Shown: piece by piece, positions 1-7,964 of the stretch
Numbering within the stretch: position 1 is the first letter of the stretch
Layout: the number at the start of each line of letters is the position of its first letter
DNA from: an uncultured Naasia sp.
GTDB taxonomy: Bacteria; Actinomycetota; Actinomycetes; Actinomycetales; Microbacteriaceae
Direction: 5' to 3'
NCBI GenBank assembly: GCA_913778905.1
Contig: CAJYYA010000010.1
Span: 248,001 to 312,000 of the forward strand
DNA: 64,000 nt
The notes under the pieces: model-generated
The model's database searches: none
Seen by the model: only the letters and a program-made list of their open reading frames with translations
Told to the model about the DNA's origin: nothing
Translations under genes and position numbers: made by a program

Positions 1-15
1 GAACGGTTATCGTTC
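1..15. promoter_or_regulatory. Palindromic operator, probably Zur-type metal regulator box
   Basis: GAACG-GTTAT-CGTTC is a perfect 5-bp inverted repeat with a 5-nt centre, 20 nt before the start of a metal-type ABC ATPase gene. Position and symmetry fit a metalloregulator site (Zur, or less likely another Fur-family protein). The regulator's identity is inferred, and the site may extend left of the window. Confidence 0.45.
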
Positions 16-35
16 ACATTAGGTAGGGTGACGGG

Positions 36-713
36 GTGTCAGCCGCAGCCCACGCTCCCGTCCGGCTGGACGTGGTCTCCGCCCGACGAGGTGACCGCCA
101 AGTCCTCAGTCACGTGAGCGCCGAGTTCCTGCCGGGAACGCTCACCGCCCTCATGGGACCCAACGGATCCGGTAAATCGACCCTGTTGGAGATAGTCGCG
201 TCGGTACTCCCGGCGACCTCCGGAAGCATCGACGGCGTTCGCCCGGGTGAGGTCGCCTTCGTTCCGCAGAGGGCGGATGTGTCCGCACACCTTCCCGTCA
301 CGGTCGCCGAAGTCGTGACCATGGGTCGATGGCGTCAGCGCGGGCTGTTCCGTCCGATCCGCCGCCTCGACCGGGCGATCGTCGATGGCGTCCTCGATCT
401 GCTCGGTCTCGACGACCTGCGCGATCGTCCCCTCGAGGCTCTGTCGGGCGGCCAACGCCAGCGTGCGCTGGTCGGTCAGGGGCTGAGCGCCGACGCGCCG
501 ATCCTCCTGCTCGACGAGCCCACGGCGGGAGTCGATGAGGAGTCGGCGGCCGTCATCGAACGCGCGCTCCGCACGAGCGCCGATCGGGGGTCCATCGTCG
601 TCCACGCCACCCACGACGCCACCGCGCCGCGGCGAGCCGACTCTGTGCTCAGGCTGATGGGCGGCCGCCTCGAGCCGAGTGCGACCGCCCCTCCGTCGGA
701 CGAGAACGTGTGA
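36..713 (+). CDS. aztA: Metal (zinc/manganese-type) ABC transporter ATP-binding protein, AztA/anchored-repeat type
   Basis: 225-aa ATPase of an ABC importer; it should power metal uptake from the cytoplasmic face together with a permease and a surface binding protein that are not in this window. Visible motifs are Walker A GPNGSGKST (residues 41-49), a Q-loop Gln near 78, signature LSGGQRQR (136-143), Walker B ILLLDEP (156-162) and the switch His in HATHD. It starts with GTG. A palindromic operator lies immediately upstream. The remnant tail of an anchored surface protein lies just downstream, which fits the actinobacterial anchored-repeat ABC clusters. Zinc as the substrate is inferred from family and operator; manganese is possible. 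Confidence 0.75.
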   Translation: MSAAAHAPVRLDVVSARRGDRQVLSHVSAEFLPGTLTALMGPNGSGKSTLLEIVASVLPATSGSIDGVRPGEVAFVPQRADVSAHLPVTVAEVVTMGRWRQRGLFRPIRRLDRAIVDGVLDLLGLDDLRDRPLEALSGGQRQRALVGQGLSADAPILLLDEPTAGVDEESAAVIERALRTSADRGSIVVHATHDATAPRRADSVLRLMGGRLEPSATAPPSDENV

Positions 714-716
714 CAG

Positions 717-850
717 TCAGGCCGTGCGGCGGCTCCGGACGACGATGCCGGCGAGGAGGAACAGGCCGCCGGCGACGAGTCCGCCGGTCGCGGGAGACCC
801 CGCTGCGACCGAGCGATCCGAAACATGTATTTGAATAGAGGCCGCGCCCG
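717..850 (-). pseudogene. Remnant C-terminal anchor of a surface protein
   Basis: On the minus strand an open frame ends with SPATGG, a hydrophobic stretch LVAGGLFLLAGIVV, basic residues RSRRTA and a stop. That is the layout of a sortase-type or membrane anchor tail. Codons in these last ~25 residues use G/C third positions like a real gene. Upstream the frame passes into an AT-richer spacer (~820-840) and then lies antisense to the SGNH/GAF gene, so no body of the protein remains. I infer a truncated surface-protein gene, plausibly the anchored partner of the neighbouring ABC ATPase. Confidence 0.4.
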
Positions 851-881
851 CTAGGGATGCAGGGGAAGGCGAGGGGCGAGG

Positions 882-2246
882 GTGGTCTGGTACGAGGCGC
901 TGCGCACGCCGATGACGCTGTGGTACGCCTACCACCTCGCCCAAGGTTCCGAGATCCCGAGGCCCCGGGGTTCCACGGCTGTGAGGATCGGACCGGCGGG
1001 CGGGCGCAGAGTCCTGCTCTTCGGGAACGGCCCGTGCCACGGCTGGGGTGTCCGCGACCACGGTCTGGCGCTCGCGGGCAATCTCGCCGGCGAGCTGGCC
1101 CGCCGGTCGCGCGTCGGCACCGAGGTCGATTACGTCGGCGACGAGATCATGAACATCGCGAGTGCGCGCAGCTGGCTGTCCGCGGCGACCTCGGACTCCC
1201 ACGACGCCGCCGTCGTCGTCATAGGTGTGAACGATGCCGTCCGTCTGACGCCTCTCGCGAAGTGGCGGCAGAACCTCGGCCGGCTTCTGGAGGACGTGCG
1301 CCGCGCTCTCGGCGCCGACGCGCCGATCCTGGTCTCCGGGATCCAGCCACCCGGCACCGTGTCGGTTTACGGAGGGCCGCTGGGACGCATCGCGAATCGG
1401 CACGCCGAGCGGCTCAACGAGGTGACCGAAGAGGTCGTCGGGCAGCACCTCGGGGTGCACTTCATGCGCCTCGACGGCCCGGAGGGGCACCTCTCCCGCA
1501 TCATCGGGTCGCCCAAGATGTACAACGCGTGGGCGATGAGCATCGCCTCGGAACTCCTCGTCGCGTTGGCCGGTCTGAAGGACACCCGAGCGGGCTTCGA
1601 CGTCCGTGATTACGTCTCGGACGACGCTGCGGCGGTCCTCGCCCTCCGCGACCGCATCGTGCAGTCCCTGGCGGGGGAGGCCGATGCTCTCGCCGCTGCC
1701 CAGGCGCACTTCGCGGAGGAGGACGCGGTCCTCCTCCGGCAGGAGATCCTTCCCGTCGAGTTGGACGAGGAGGCGTGGTCGGGTCTCGGCGAGGTGGTGC
1801 GGCGAGCCGCGGCGAGCGAACTGGGCGTGTTCACGGCTCTGTCCGGCGAGGCGCGGAAGCGTTTCGGGGTCTCGATCGCGACGGTCACCCTGGTCGACGG
1901 CAAGAAGGCGCGATACGTCGGCGGCGAGGGGGGCAACATGCCCACGTCCGTTCCCTTGGAGCTCACCCACTGCTCGCACGTCGTCGCCACGGATGACGTG
2001 CTCGTGGTCCCGAACTCGCCGCGGGATCCGCGTTTCGCTGACAACCCGATGCTCGATCTGACGCACGTCCAGTATTACGCCGGGGTGCCGCTGCACTCCT
2101 CGACGGGGCAGACCATCGGTTCCTTCTGCCTCATGGACGGCTTCGCCAAGAGCGCCGATCATGTCGATGTCGCCGACCTCAAGGCCTTCGCGCGGCGCGC
2201 GGAGCAGGAGTTGTGGAAGCTCGAACCGGGAGCTGCGGTCGGCTGA
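882..2246 (+). CDS. SGNH/GDSL-like protein with C-terminal GAF domain
   Basis: 454 aa, GTG start. The N-terminal half has an SGNH-hydrolase layout: a block I-like strand LLFGNGPCHGWGV (about 45-57) and a block III-like IGVNDAV (114-120). The catalytic Ser of GDS is absent, replaced by GNG. Residues about 300-445 form a GAF domain with the usual ending SFCLMDG. A diverged paralogue at 56105-57184 has the same order and the same GWGV motif with GYG in place of GDS. The protein has no signal peptide, so it is cytoplasmic. It may bind a ligand through the GAF domain and use the SGNH fold in a non-classical way. Function is unknown. Confidence 0.65.
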   Translation: MVWYEALRTPMTLWYAYHLAQGSEIPRPRGSTAVRIGPAGGRRVLLFGNGPCHGWGVRDHGLALAGNLAGELARRSRVGTEVDYVGDEIMNIASARSWLSAATSDSHDAAVVVIGVNDAVRLTPLAKWRQNLGRLLEDVRRALGADAPILVSGIQPPGTVSVYGGPLGRIANRHAERLNEVTEEVVGQHLGVHFMRLDGPEGHLSRIIGSPKMYNAWAMSIASELLVALAGLKDTRAGFDVRDYVSDDAAAVLALRDRIVQSLAGEADALAAAQAHFAEEDAVLLRQEILPVELDEEAWSGLGEVVRRAAASELGVFTALSGEARKRFGVSIATVTLVDGKKARYVGGEGGNMPTSVPLELTHCSHVVATDDVLVVPNSPRDPRFADNPMLDLTHVQYYAGVPLHSSTGQTIGSFCLMDGFAKSADHVDVADLKAFARRAEQELWKLEPGAAVG

Positions 2247-2291
2247 TCCGGCCGACCTCTTCCTCTCGGCGAGGCGCTTCGCCGCTCGGGG

Positions 2292-2316
2292 CGCGCGGAT
2301 CCTCCGCGCGTAGTAT
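2292..2316 (+). promoter_or_regulatory. Palindrome directly upstream of a TAGTAT -10 box
   Basis: CGCGCGGA-tcc-TCCGCGCG (2292-2310) is a perfect 8-bp inverted repeat ending one base before TAGTAT (2311-2316), a good -10 hexamer for the SDR gene starting at 2390. No T-run follows, so it is not a typical terminator. It could be an operator in the promoter spacer or a weak terminator of the preceding gene. Confidence 0.35.
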
Positions 2317-2389
2317 GGCCCTTTCGCGGGGCGTGGCGGGTCGGACTCGATCAGCCCGCTGCGCTCCACTCACGAGAAGGAGCTGCATC

Positions 2390-3145
2390 ATGGCCACATA
2401 CGACGTCGCCGGCCGATCCGCCATCGTCACCGGAGGAGCATCCGGAATCGGGCGGGCCATCGCGACCCTGCTCGGGGCGAACGGGGCATCCGTCCTCGTC
2501 ACCGACCTCAACGCCGACGCGCTCGACGCGGTCGTCGCGGAGATCACCGACGCGGGCGGCACCGCTGCCTCGCTCGCGGGCGACGTGTCGGATCCCGAGC
2601 ATTCGGTCGAAGCCGTCCGTAAGGCCGGTGAGCTCGCCCCGCTCGGCATCGCCGTGAACAACGCGGGCATCGCGGGCCCGTCCGCCCCGGTGGGGGAGTA
2701 CGACCTCGAGGGGTGGCGCAAGGTCATCGAGATCAACCTCAACGCGGTGATGTACGGGATGCGCGCTCAGCTGCCGGTCCTCGCGGAGAACGGCGGCGGA
2801 TCGGTCGTCAACATGGCGTCGATTCTCGGCAGCGTCGGCTTCGCCGCATCGAGCGCCTACGTCACCGCCAAGCACGGCGTGGTGGGGCTGACGAAGAACG
2901 GCGCCCTCGAGTATGCGGACCGCAAGGTGCGCGTCAACGCTGTGGGTCCGGGCTTCATCGAGACTCCGCTGGTGAAGAGCAGCCTCGACGGGGACACGCT
3001 GAAGTTCCTCGAGAGCAAGCACGCGCTGGGACGCCTGGGCCAGCCCGACGAGGTCGCGCAGGTGACCGCGTTCCTCGCGAGCGACGCGGCCAGCTTCGTC
3101 ACGGGCTCCTACTACCTGGTCGACGGCGGCTACACCGCGCAGTAG
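2390..3145 (+). CDS. Short-chain dehydrogenase/reductase (classical SDR)
   Basis: 251-aa NAD(P)-dependent oxidoreductase. It has the Rossmann glycine motif TGGASGIG (about 14-21), the NNAG motif near residue 89, and a catalytic Ser with YVTAK (Tyr and Lys about 154-158). The C-terminal VTGSYYLVDGGYTAQ is typical of classical SDRs of the FabG/glucose-dehydrogenase kind. The ATG at 2390 is chosen because GAGAAGGAG lies just upstream and the protein then begins at the usual distance from the Gly-rich loop. An Asp near the end of the second strand (VTDLN) suggests a preference for NAD. The substrate cannot be told from sequence. The gene is monocistronic, with its own -10 box near 2311. Confidence 0.85.
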   Translation: MATYDVAGRSAIVTGGASGIGRAIATLLGANGASVLVTDLNADALDAVVAEITDAGGTAASLAGDVSDPEHSVEAVRKAGELAPLGIAVNNAGIAGPSAPVGEYDLEGWRKVIEINLNAVMYGMRAQLPVLAENGGGSVVNMASILGSVGFAASSAYVTAKHGVVGLTKNGALEYADRKVRVNAVGPGFIETPLVKSSLDGDTLKFLESKHALGRLGQPDEVAQVTAFLASDAASFVTGSYYLVDGGYTAQ

Positions 3146-3159
3146 CGGGTGCCGCAGGG

Positions 3160-3470
3160 CTCTCGGTACGGCCTGGCGGCCGACTCGAGCCGTCTCGGTA
3201 CGTCGCTTCGCTCCTCCTCGACGTCCGGACCCCGGAGGTCGAGTAGGGGCCGCGAAGCGCCCCGTACCGAGACCGGCCGAGTAGCGAAGCGTACCGAGGC
3301 CCCAACCTGAAAGGCCGCGCACTGTGCTCTCGGTACGGCCTGGCGGCCTACTCGAGCCGTCTCGGTACGTCGCTTCGCTCCTACTCGACGTCCGGACCCC
3401 GGAGGTCGAGTAGGGGCCGCGAAGCGCCCCGTACCGAGACCGGCCGAGTAGCCGAAGGCGTATCGAGGCC
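3160..3470. repeat. Two direct copies of a ~142-bp palindromic (REP/BIME-like) repeat
   Basis: Copy 1 (3160-3301) and copy 2 (3327-3470) are almost identical and lie head to tail with a 25-bp spacer. Each contains internal inverted repeats, with CTCTCGGTACGG...CCGTACCGAGA pairing across the unit and a GTCGAGTAGG/CCTACTCGA core, so each can fold into a long hairpin. The units fill the gap between the SDR and PPK2 genes. They carry no gene. Confidence 0.8.
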
Positions 3471-3506
3471 TGGGCCGGACCTCAGGCGGGATCCGGCTCG
3501 CATCAT

Positions 3507-3512
3507 TACGGT
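3507..3512 (+). promoter_or_regulatory. -10 box TACGGT of a leaderless promoter (ppk2)
   Basis: TACGGT is followed by exactly 6 nt and then ATG 3519. This is the spacing expected when transcription starts at the A of the start codon. The same arrangement recurs at 25837, 41985, 45601, 52332 and 57172. Confidence 0.5.
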
Positions 3513-3518
3513 GTGGCC

Positions 3519-4343
3519 ATGACTCGCATCGACGCCGCTTCCGACTTCTCGCTCACCGATATCGACCCGCGGTCGACACCCGGATTCGAGGGCTCGAAGG
3601 CGGACGGGAAAGCGGCCCTCGAGGCGGGGGCGGCCGAGCTGTCGGAGTTGCAGGAACGGCTGTTCGCGGCCCGAGCCACGCAGGGTGAACACCGTTGCGT
3701 CCTGCTCGTCGTCCAGGGCATGGACACCTCGGGCAAGGGCGGCATCATGCGCCACGTCGTCGGCCAGGTCGATCCCCAGGGTGTGCAGATCCACGCCTTC
3801 AAGGCACCCACCGCCGAGGAGAAGGCGGAGCATTTCCTGCAGCGGATCCGCCGCCAACTGCCCGAGCCGGGCAAGATCGGAGTCTTCGATCGGTCCCATT
3901 ACGAGGACGTGCTGATCGCGCGGGTCCGCACCCTGGCGCCGCCGACGGAGATCGAGGCGCGCTATGGCGAGATCAACCGCTTCGAGGAGGAGATCGTCGC
4001 CTCCGGCACGAGCATCGTCAAAGTGATGCTGCACATCTCGCGCGACGAGCAGAAGGAACGCCTGCAGGCGCGCCTCGACGACCCGACGAAGCACTGGAAG
4101 TTCAACCCGGGTGACATCGACGAGCGCCTGTTGTGGGACGACTATCAGGACGCCTACGAGCGCGCCATCACCCGCACGTCGACTGCGTCCGCACCGTGGC
4201 ACGTCGTCCCGGCCGATCGGAAGTGGTTCGCACGCCTCGAGGTGCAGCGCCTCCTCACCGAAGCCCTCCGCAGCATCGATCCGCAGTGGCCCGCCGCCGA
4301 CTTCGATGTCGAGGCGGAGAAGAGAAGGCTCGCAGCGTGCTGA
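3519..4343 (+). CDS. ppk2: Polyphosphate kinase 2 family protein (polyphosphate:nucleotide phosphotransferase)
   Basis: 274 aa. PPK2 enzymes move phosphate between inorganic polyphosphate and nucleotides in the cytoplasm. The Walker A-like GMDTSGKGG (about 66-74), the DPQGVQIHAFKAPT segment and the Walker B-type lid region FDRSHYEDVL (about 127-136) are all present, and the length matches single-domain PPK2. The track start at GTG 3513 is possible. I prefer ATG 3519 because no Shine-Dalgarno is seen and a TACGGT box sits 6 nt upstream, as in a leaderless gene. The nucleotide preference (AMP, ADP or GDP) cannot be assigned by eye. Confidence 0.88.
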   Translation: MTRIDAASDFSLTDIDPRSTPGFEGSKADGKAALEAGAAELSELQERLFAARATQGEHRCVLLVVQGMDTSGKGGIMRHVVGQVDPQGVQIHAFKAPTAEEKAEHFLQRIRRQLPEPGKIGVFDRSHYEDVLIARVRTLAPPTEIEARYGEINRFEEEIVASGTSIVKVMLHISRDEQKERLQARLDDPTKHWKFNPGDIDERLLWDDYQDAYERAITRTSTASAPWHVVPADRKWFARLEVQRLLTEALRSIDPQWPAADFDVEAEKRRLAAC

Positions 4344-4440
4344 TCGGTTCACGTTCTCCGGGCAGGTCATCCTCGGACGGCGCCCAGCGCCGGGACGTCG
4401 AAGTATCCAGCACAGGTGTCGCGATCCCGCCGGCAACGGC

Positions 4441-5478
4441 TCACCTGCCGGTGACGAGGCCCCAGATGCCGAAGGCCGCGAACAGCATGGGCACCAAGCC
4501 TGAGAGAACGGCTCCTGTCGACGGCCGGAGACGGAGTCGCCGGCCCGGCGCTGCAACCTGCTCACCGGGGCGTCGCCGCTCGTCGGTGTAGCGGCCTGTC
4601 TGCCGGCGGACTTTGGATTCCAAGCCGCCGACCAGTCGCAGCAGGGCGGTGAATCCGTCCGCGCGCCACAGGCGCCACGGCTTGCGGCTGTAGACGACGA
4701 GAGCTCCGTCGATCAGTTCCGCGTCGCAGTCACCGGCCAGGTCGAGCATGAGCGCCATGAGGTCGGGAGCGAAGATGTAGAGCGCGTCCGTCTCGTACCC
4801 GTCGGGGCAGTAGAGCGTGAAGGTGCGATCGAAGTCGCCTTCCAAGCTGAGCCGCTGCGCGGCCCGGAATCGATTTCCGAGGGTGCCGAGCACCCCGCCG
4901 TGCCGGTTCTCCAGAACGATGTGCGGTGTGACCCGGTCGAGCGGGATCTGCAGGATGCCGCCTCGCCGCCGCGGGCGATCGAGACGGGGCGCGATGGTGG
5001 CGGCGGCGAACGGGCCCGGCGGCGTCGCCGAGTCGGGGTCGGAGACCAGCACGTCGGTGACGAAACCGGCGGAGGAGTGCGCCGCGAGGGTTCCGACGAA
5101 GACCTGCGAGGTCGCACCGCGGTCGTCGAAGGAGAAGCCGTTCGCGCGCGCCGCTCTCTCGATGCGGGTCGGCCGCGCGGCATTGCGCCAGATGACGAGC
5201 ATCAGCACCGCTGCGTACACGCCTGTGGCCGCGATGAACCCGTAGAGCACGGAACGCTCGAGCGCGGGGGAGAGCCCGGCGATGGGGACGATGGCCCCGA
5301 TCAGCACCGCCTGGCCGGTCAGATAGACGGCCACGATCGCGGCGATCGACCACCACCGGCGTGAACGCGGAACACTGTTGCGGCGGTAGAAGGCCTCGAC
5401 GTCGGCGATGCCCACCCGACCTCGAAGAGCCGTCAGGTCGAGCGGGGCGCCGGGGTGGTCGTTTCGGCCGGTGGTCAT
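4441..5478 (-). CDS. Membrane protein of unknown function
   Basis: 345 aa, ATG start. Two membrane segments lie at about 43-67 and 76-97. A soluble region follows, with a conserved-looking block DRTFTLYCPDGYETDALYIF then LDLAGDCDAELIDGALVVYS, and a third membrane segment ends the protein (about 322-342). The middle part resembles proteins that carry a DUF3137-like domain (weak impression). The gene converges on ppk2. Function is not recognised; a membrane-bound protein with a large cytoplasmic domain is all that is supported. Confidence 0.6.
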   Translation of the reverse strand: MTTGRNDHPGAPLDLTALRGRVGIADVEAFYRRNSVPRSRRWWSIAAIVAVYLTGQAVLIGAIVPIAGLSPALERSVLYGFIAATGVYAAVLMLVIWRNAARPTRIERAARANGFSFDDRGATSQVFVGTLAAHSSAGFVTDVLVSDPDSATPPGPFAAATIAPRLDRPRRRGGILQIPLDRVTPHIVLENRHGGVLGTLGNRFRAAQRLSLEGDFDRTFTLYCPDGYETDALYIFAPDLMALMLDLAGDCDAELIDGALVVYSRKPWRLWRADGFTALLRLVGGLESKVRRQTGRYTDERRRPGEQVAAPGRRLRLRPSTGAVLSGLVPMLFAAFGIWGLVTGR

Positions 5479-5546
5479 GCCTCGACCCTCTCAGATGCCG
5501 CTCCGGAGGGTCGACGCACTAGCCGACCTCCGCGCGGCGAGCCGGA

Positions 5547-5861
5547 TCAGCCGAGACGGACGGCAGTCCCGTAGGCGACGACCTCCTGATAGTTCTGGCC
5601 GACCTCGCTGGTGTCGAATCTCATGGCGATGACGGCGTCGGCCCCGGCGGCGGTGGCGGCGTCGATGAGGCGCTGCTTGGCTTCCTCACGGCTCTGCTGA
5701 AGCTGCTTGGTGAGGCCGGTGAGCTCGCCGCCGACGAGTGCCTTCAGGTTGGCACCGAACTGGACACCGGCGTTGCGGGCGCGCACGGTGAGGCCCGTTA
5801 CCTCGCCGATGACCTCGACGATCTGGCGGCCGGGGACATCGTTCATGGTGGAGATGAGCAT
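5547..5861 (-). CDS. YbjQ family (UPF0145) protein
   Basis: 104 aa, matching the usual ~105 residues of the YbjQ/UPF0145 family. Visible hallmarks are the N-terminal GRQIVEVIGEVTGLTVRARN, the central ALVGGELTGLTKQLQQSRE, and AGADAVIAMRFDTSE followed by EVVAYGTAVRL. I take ATG 5861, not the longer open frame from 5969, because the family begins within a few residues of this point. These small cytoplasmic proteins probably form pentamers; their role is unknown, with heavy-metal binding suggested for some. It stands alone between a membrane protein and a reductase gene. Confidence 0.85.
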   Translation of the reverse strand: MLISTMNDVPGRQIVEVIGEVTGLTVRARNAGVQFGANLKALVGGELTGLTKQLQQSREEAKQRLIDAATAAGADAVIAMRFDTSEVGQNYQEVVAYGTAVRLG

Positions 5862-6067
5862 GGGTTCACTGTCCCAGCGCGACGCCCCCGGAGTCGACCA
5901 CCGACGCGCCCCCAGTTCACGTCGCACCCGTTCGGGAGCGACGGGCACGGGCCGTGCGCGCCGCGACACCGGGCGGGCGGTTCCGCGTCCTCAGGTGCGC
6001 CCCTTACGCTCACCGTGAGCGGGCTCAGCCAATGGGCCGGAGTGTTTCGAGAACGAGGGAGTCCACC

Positions 6068-7045
6068 GTGGAGTATCGACGTCTCGGCGATTCGGGGTTG
6101 ACCGTGTCGCGGATCATCCTCGGCTGCATGAGCTATGGAGACCCGGCCCGCGGCGGGCACGCCTGGTCGCTGCCGCTCGACGATTCGCGTCCGTTCATCA
6201 GGCAGGCGGTCGAGGCGGGCATCACGACGTTCGACACGGCGAACGTCTACTCGGACGGCACCAGCGAGGAGTTCCTCGGCACCCTGCTTCCCGAGTTCAC
6301 GCGTCGAGATGAGATCGTCATCGCGACGAAGGTGCATGGGCGGATGAGCGCCGGCCCCAACGGATCCGGCCTGTCCCGCGGCGCGATCATGACGCAGGTC
6401 GACGCGAGCCTCCGCCGCCTCGGGACCGACTACATCGACCTCTATCAGATCCACCGCGCCGACCCCGAGGTGCCCGTCGAGGAGACCATGGAGGCCCTGC
6501 ACGACCTGGTGCGTGCGGGGAAGGTGCGTTATCTCGGCGCCTCGTCGATGTGGGCATGGCAGTTCGCACAGATGCAGTACGTGGCCGACCGACATGGGTG
6601 GACGCGCTTCGTCTCGATGCAGGACCAGTACAGCCTGATCATGCGCGAGGAGGAGCGGGAGATGCACCCGTTCTGCATGGATCAGGGCGTCGGAGTGATC
6701 CCGTGGAGTCCACTCGCCCGCGGACGCCTGACCCGTGATTGGGACGAGCAGACGGCCCGCACCGAGACGGACGAGTTCGGCAAGAAGATCTTCGTCCAGG
6801 CCGTCGAAGCCGACCGCCGAGTCGCGTCCGCTGTCGCGTCTGTCGCCGAGGCACGCGGTGTACCTCGGGCGCAGGTCGCGCTCGCGTGGGTCTTGGCTCA
6901 ACCCGCGGTGACGGCTCCGATCGTGGGCGCGACCAAGCCCCACCACCTCGCCGACGCCATCGCCGCCGTGGAACTGGCTCTGACGGCTGACGAGATCGCC
7001 CAGCTCGAGGAGCACTACGTCCCGCACGACCCGGTCGGCTTCTGA
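6068..7045 (+). CDS. Aldo/keto reductase
   Basis: 325-aa NADPH-dependent reductase with a TIM-barrel fold. The catalytic tetrad is visible: Asp in TFDTANVY (~58), Tyr in the same segment (~63), Lys in IVIATKVHG (~92) and His in DLYQIHRAD (~136). The segment MSYGDPARGGHAW is typical of the YajO/Tas-like group (AKR11/12 type). GTG 6068 is chosen over the track start at 6024 because AGGGAG lies 8-13 nt upstream and MEYRRLGDSGLTVS is a standard AKR beginning. The substrate is unknown. Confidence 0.88.
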   Translation: MEYRRLGDSGLTVSRIILGCMSYGDPARGGHAWSLPLDDSRPFIRQAVEAGITTFDTANVYSDGTSEEFLGTLLPEFTRRDEIVIATKVHGRMSAGPNGSGLSRGAIMTQVDASLRRLGTDYIDLYQIHRADPEVPVEETMEALHDLVRAGKVRYLGASSMWAWQFAQMQYVADRHGWTRFVSMQDQYSLIMREEEREMHPFCMDQGVGVIPWSPLARGRLTRDWDEQTARTETDEFGKKIFVQAVEADRRVASAVASVAEARGVPRAQVALAWVLAQPAVTAPIVGATKPHHLADAIAAVELALTADEIAQLEEHYVPHDPVGF

Positions 7046-7102
7046 CCGGATAGTTGCTGCCACAGGTGTCGCAGAAGGCCTCGGCCGTTCAGCCCGACGC
7101 GA

Positions 7103-7570
7103 TCAGTCGACGCTCTTCAACAGGCTCGACTGCATGACGCGGTCGATCTCGATGGCGATGACCACCCGGGACGGGTTCTCTCGCGGTTGCCGGTAGCGCA
7201 CGGCGTATCGAGCCACGGCATCGGCGACCTGGTCGGCAGCGTCCAAGATCCGTGCTCGCCCGGACATGGTGATCCAGCGTGCACCGTCGACCTGGCACAC
7301 ACTCGCCCTGCTGTCCCGTCGAACGTTGAGGACTTTCTGCGACGGGCCGTTCGTGATGATGCGCACGGTACCGATTGCCCCGCCACCTGATGCGTCCCCC
7401 TCGGCGGAGATCGCCTCGTCACCTGATGCGTCCCCCGCGGCGGAAGGGAGGGCGGGTTCGAACGTGAACCCGACGGGCACGACGTGCGGGAACCCGTCGG
7501 CGAGCAGCGTCGTCAGAGTCGCCAGATGGCGCTCGGTCACGAACGCGAGGGCTTCATCGGTCAGCGTCAC
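7103..7570 (-). CDS. Pyridoxamine 5'-phosphate oxidase-family protein (possibly F420-dependent)
   Basis: About 155 aa with a split-barrel flavin/F420-binding fold. LTDEALAFVTERHLATLTTLLADGFPHVVPV is the usual N-terminus of the Rv1155-like PPOX group, and WITMSGRARILDAAD and a final RVVIAIEIDRVM match its second half. GTG 7570 or 7576 are the likely starts; the open frame continues much further upstream without support. A 12-residue unit (SAAGDASGDEAI/SAEGDASGGGAI) is duplicated in tandem in a surface loop, from a 36-bp direct repeat in the DNA. Cofactor and substrate are not determined. Confidence 0.7.
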   Translation of the reverse strand: MTLTDEALAFVTERHLATLTTLLADGFPHVVPVGFTFEPALPSAAGDASGDEAISAEGDASGGGAIGTVRIITNGPSQKVLNVRRDSRASVCQVDGARWITMSGRARILDAADQVADAVARYAVRYRQPRENPSRVVIAIEIDRVMQSSLLKSVD

Positions 7571-7576
7571 GGTCAC

Positions 7577-7925
7577 ACCGTCCAACCTAGGCGGGTCCGG
7601 TGCACCGCGAACACAGCGAGAGGCGATGTCAGAAGCGGGCTCTCCCGTCACGACCAGACCGCCGCCCTCATCGATGAGACGGATGCCGTCCATGCAAACC
7701 GTCTCCAGCGCTGGACCCCACCGAAGGAGGGCGAAGGTGGAGGGGACGGCGTATCCGGCAGAAGCCGCGAGAGCGGTTACTCCCGAGGCGGCGCCGCGAA
7801 CGTGACGACCGGATGTCATCGGTCGCGGGACGGGCACATTCACTACACGATCGCAATTGACGAAGCCGTGGGGCTGAAGCGCAGGCTTCGCGAGATCCAG
7901 CCCAGCACGGTAGCGAGAATTGCTA
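7577..7925. other. Gap without a convincing gene
   Basis: The minus frame of the PPOX gene stays open here and could encode MTSGRHVRGAASGVTALAASAG...; no family is recognised and codon character drops upstream of ~7830. The AT-richer stretch around 7840-7925 probably holds the PPOX promoter. Nothing else is seen. Confidence 0.3.
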
Positions 7926-7958
7926 GAGCCCGCCCCTCCGCGCGCTCGGGGCGGGCTC
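7926..7958 (-). terminator. Hairpin terminator of the HNH/excalibur gene
   Basis: GAGCCCGCCCC and GGGGCGGGCTC form an 11-bp perfect stem with an 11-nt loop, 7 nt beyond the stop codon of the minus-strand gene ending at 7965. No long T-run is seen, which is common in high-GC actinobacteria. Confidence 0.6.
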
Positions 7959-7964
7959 GTCGAC

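Noticed and set aside
850-2369. The body of the 550-aa minus-strand ORF 717-2369
   Set aside because: It is antisense to the SGNH/GAF gene, Arg/Asp-rich and without family features. Only its last ~25-40 residues look like real coding sequence.
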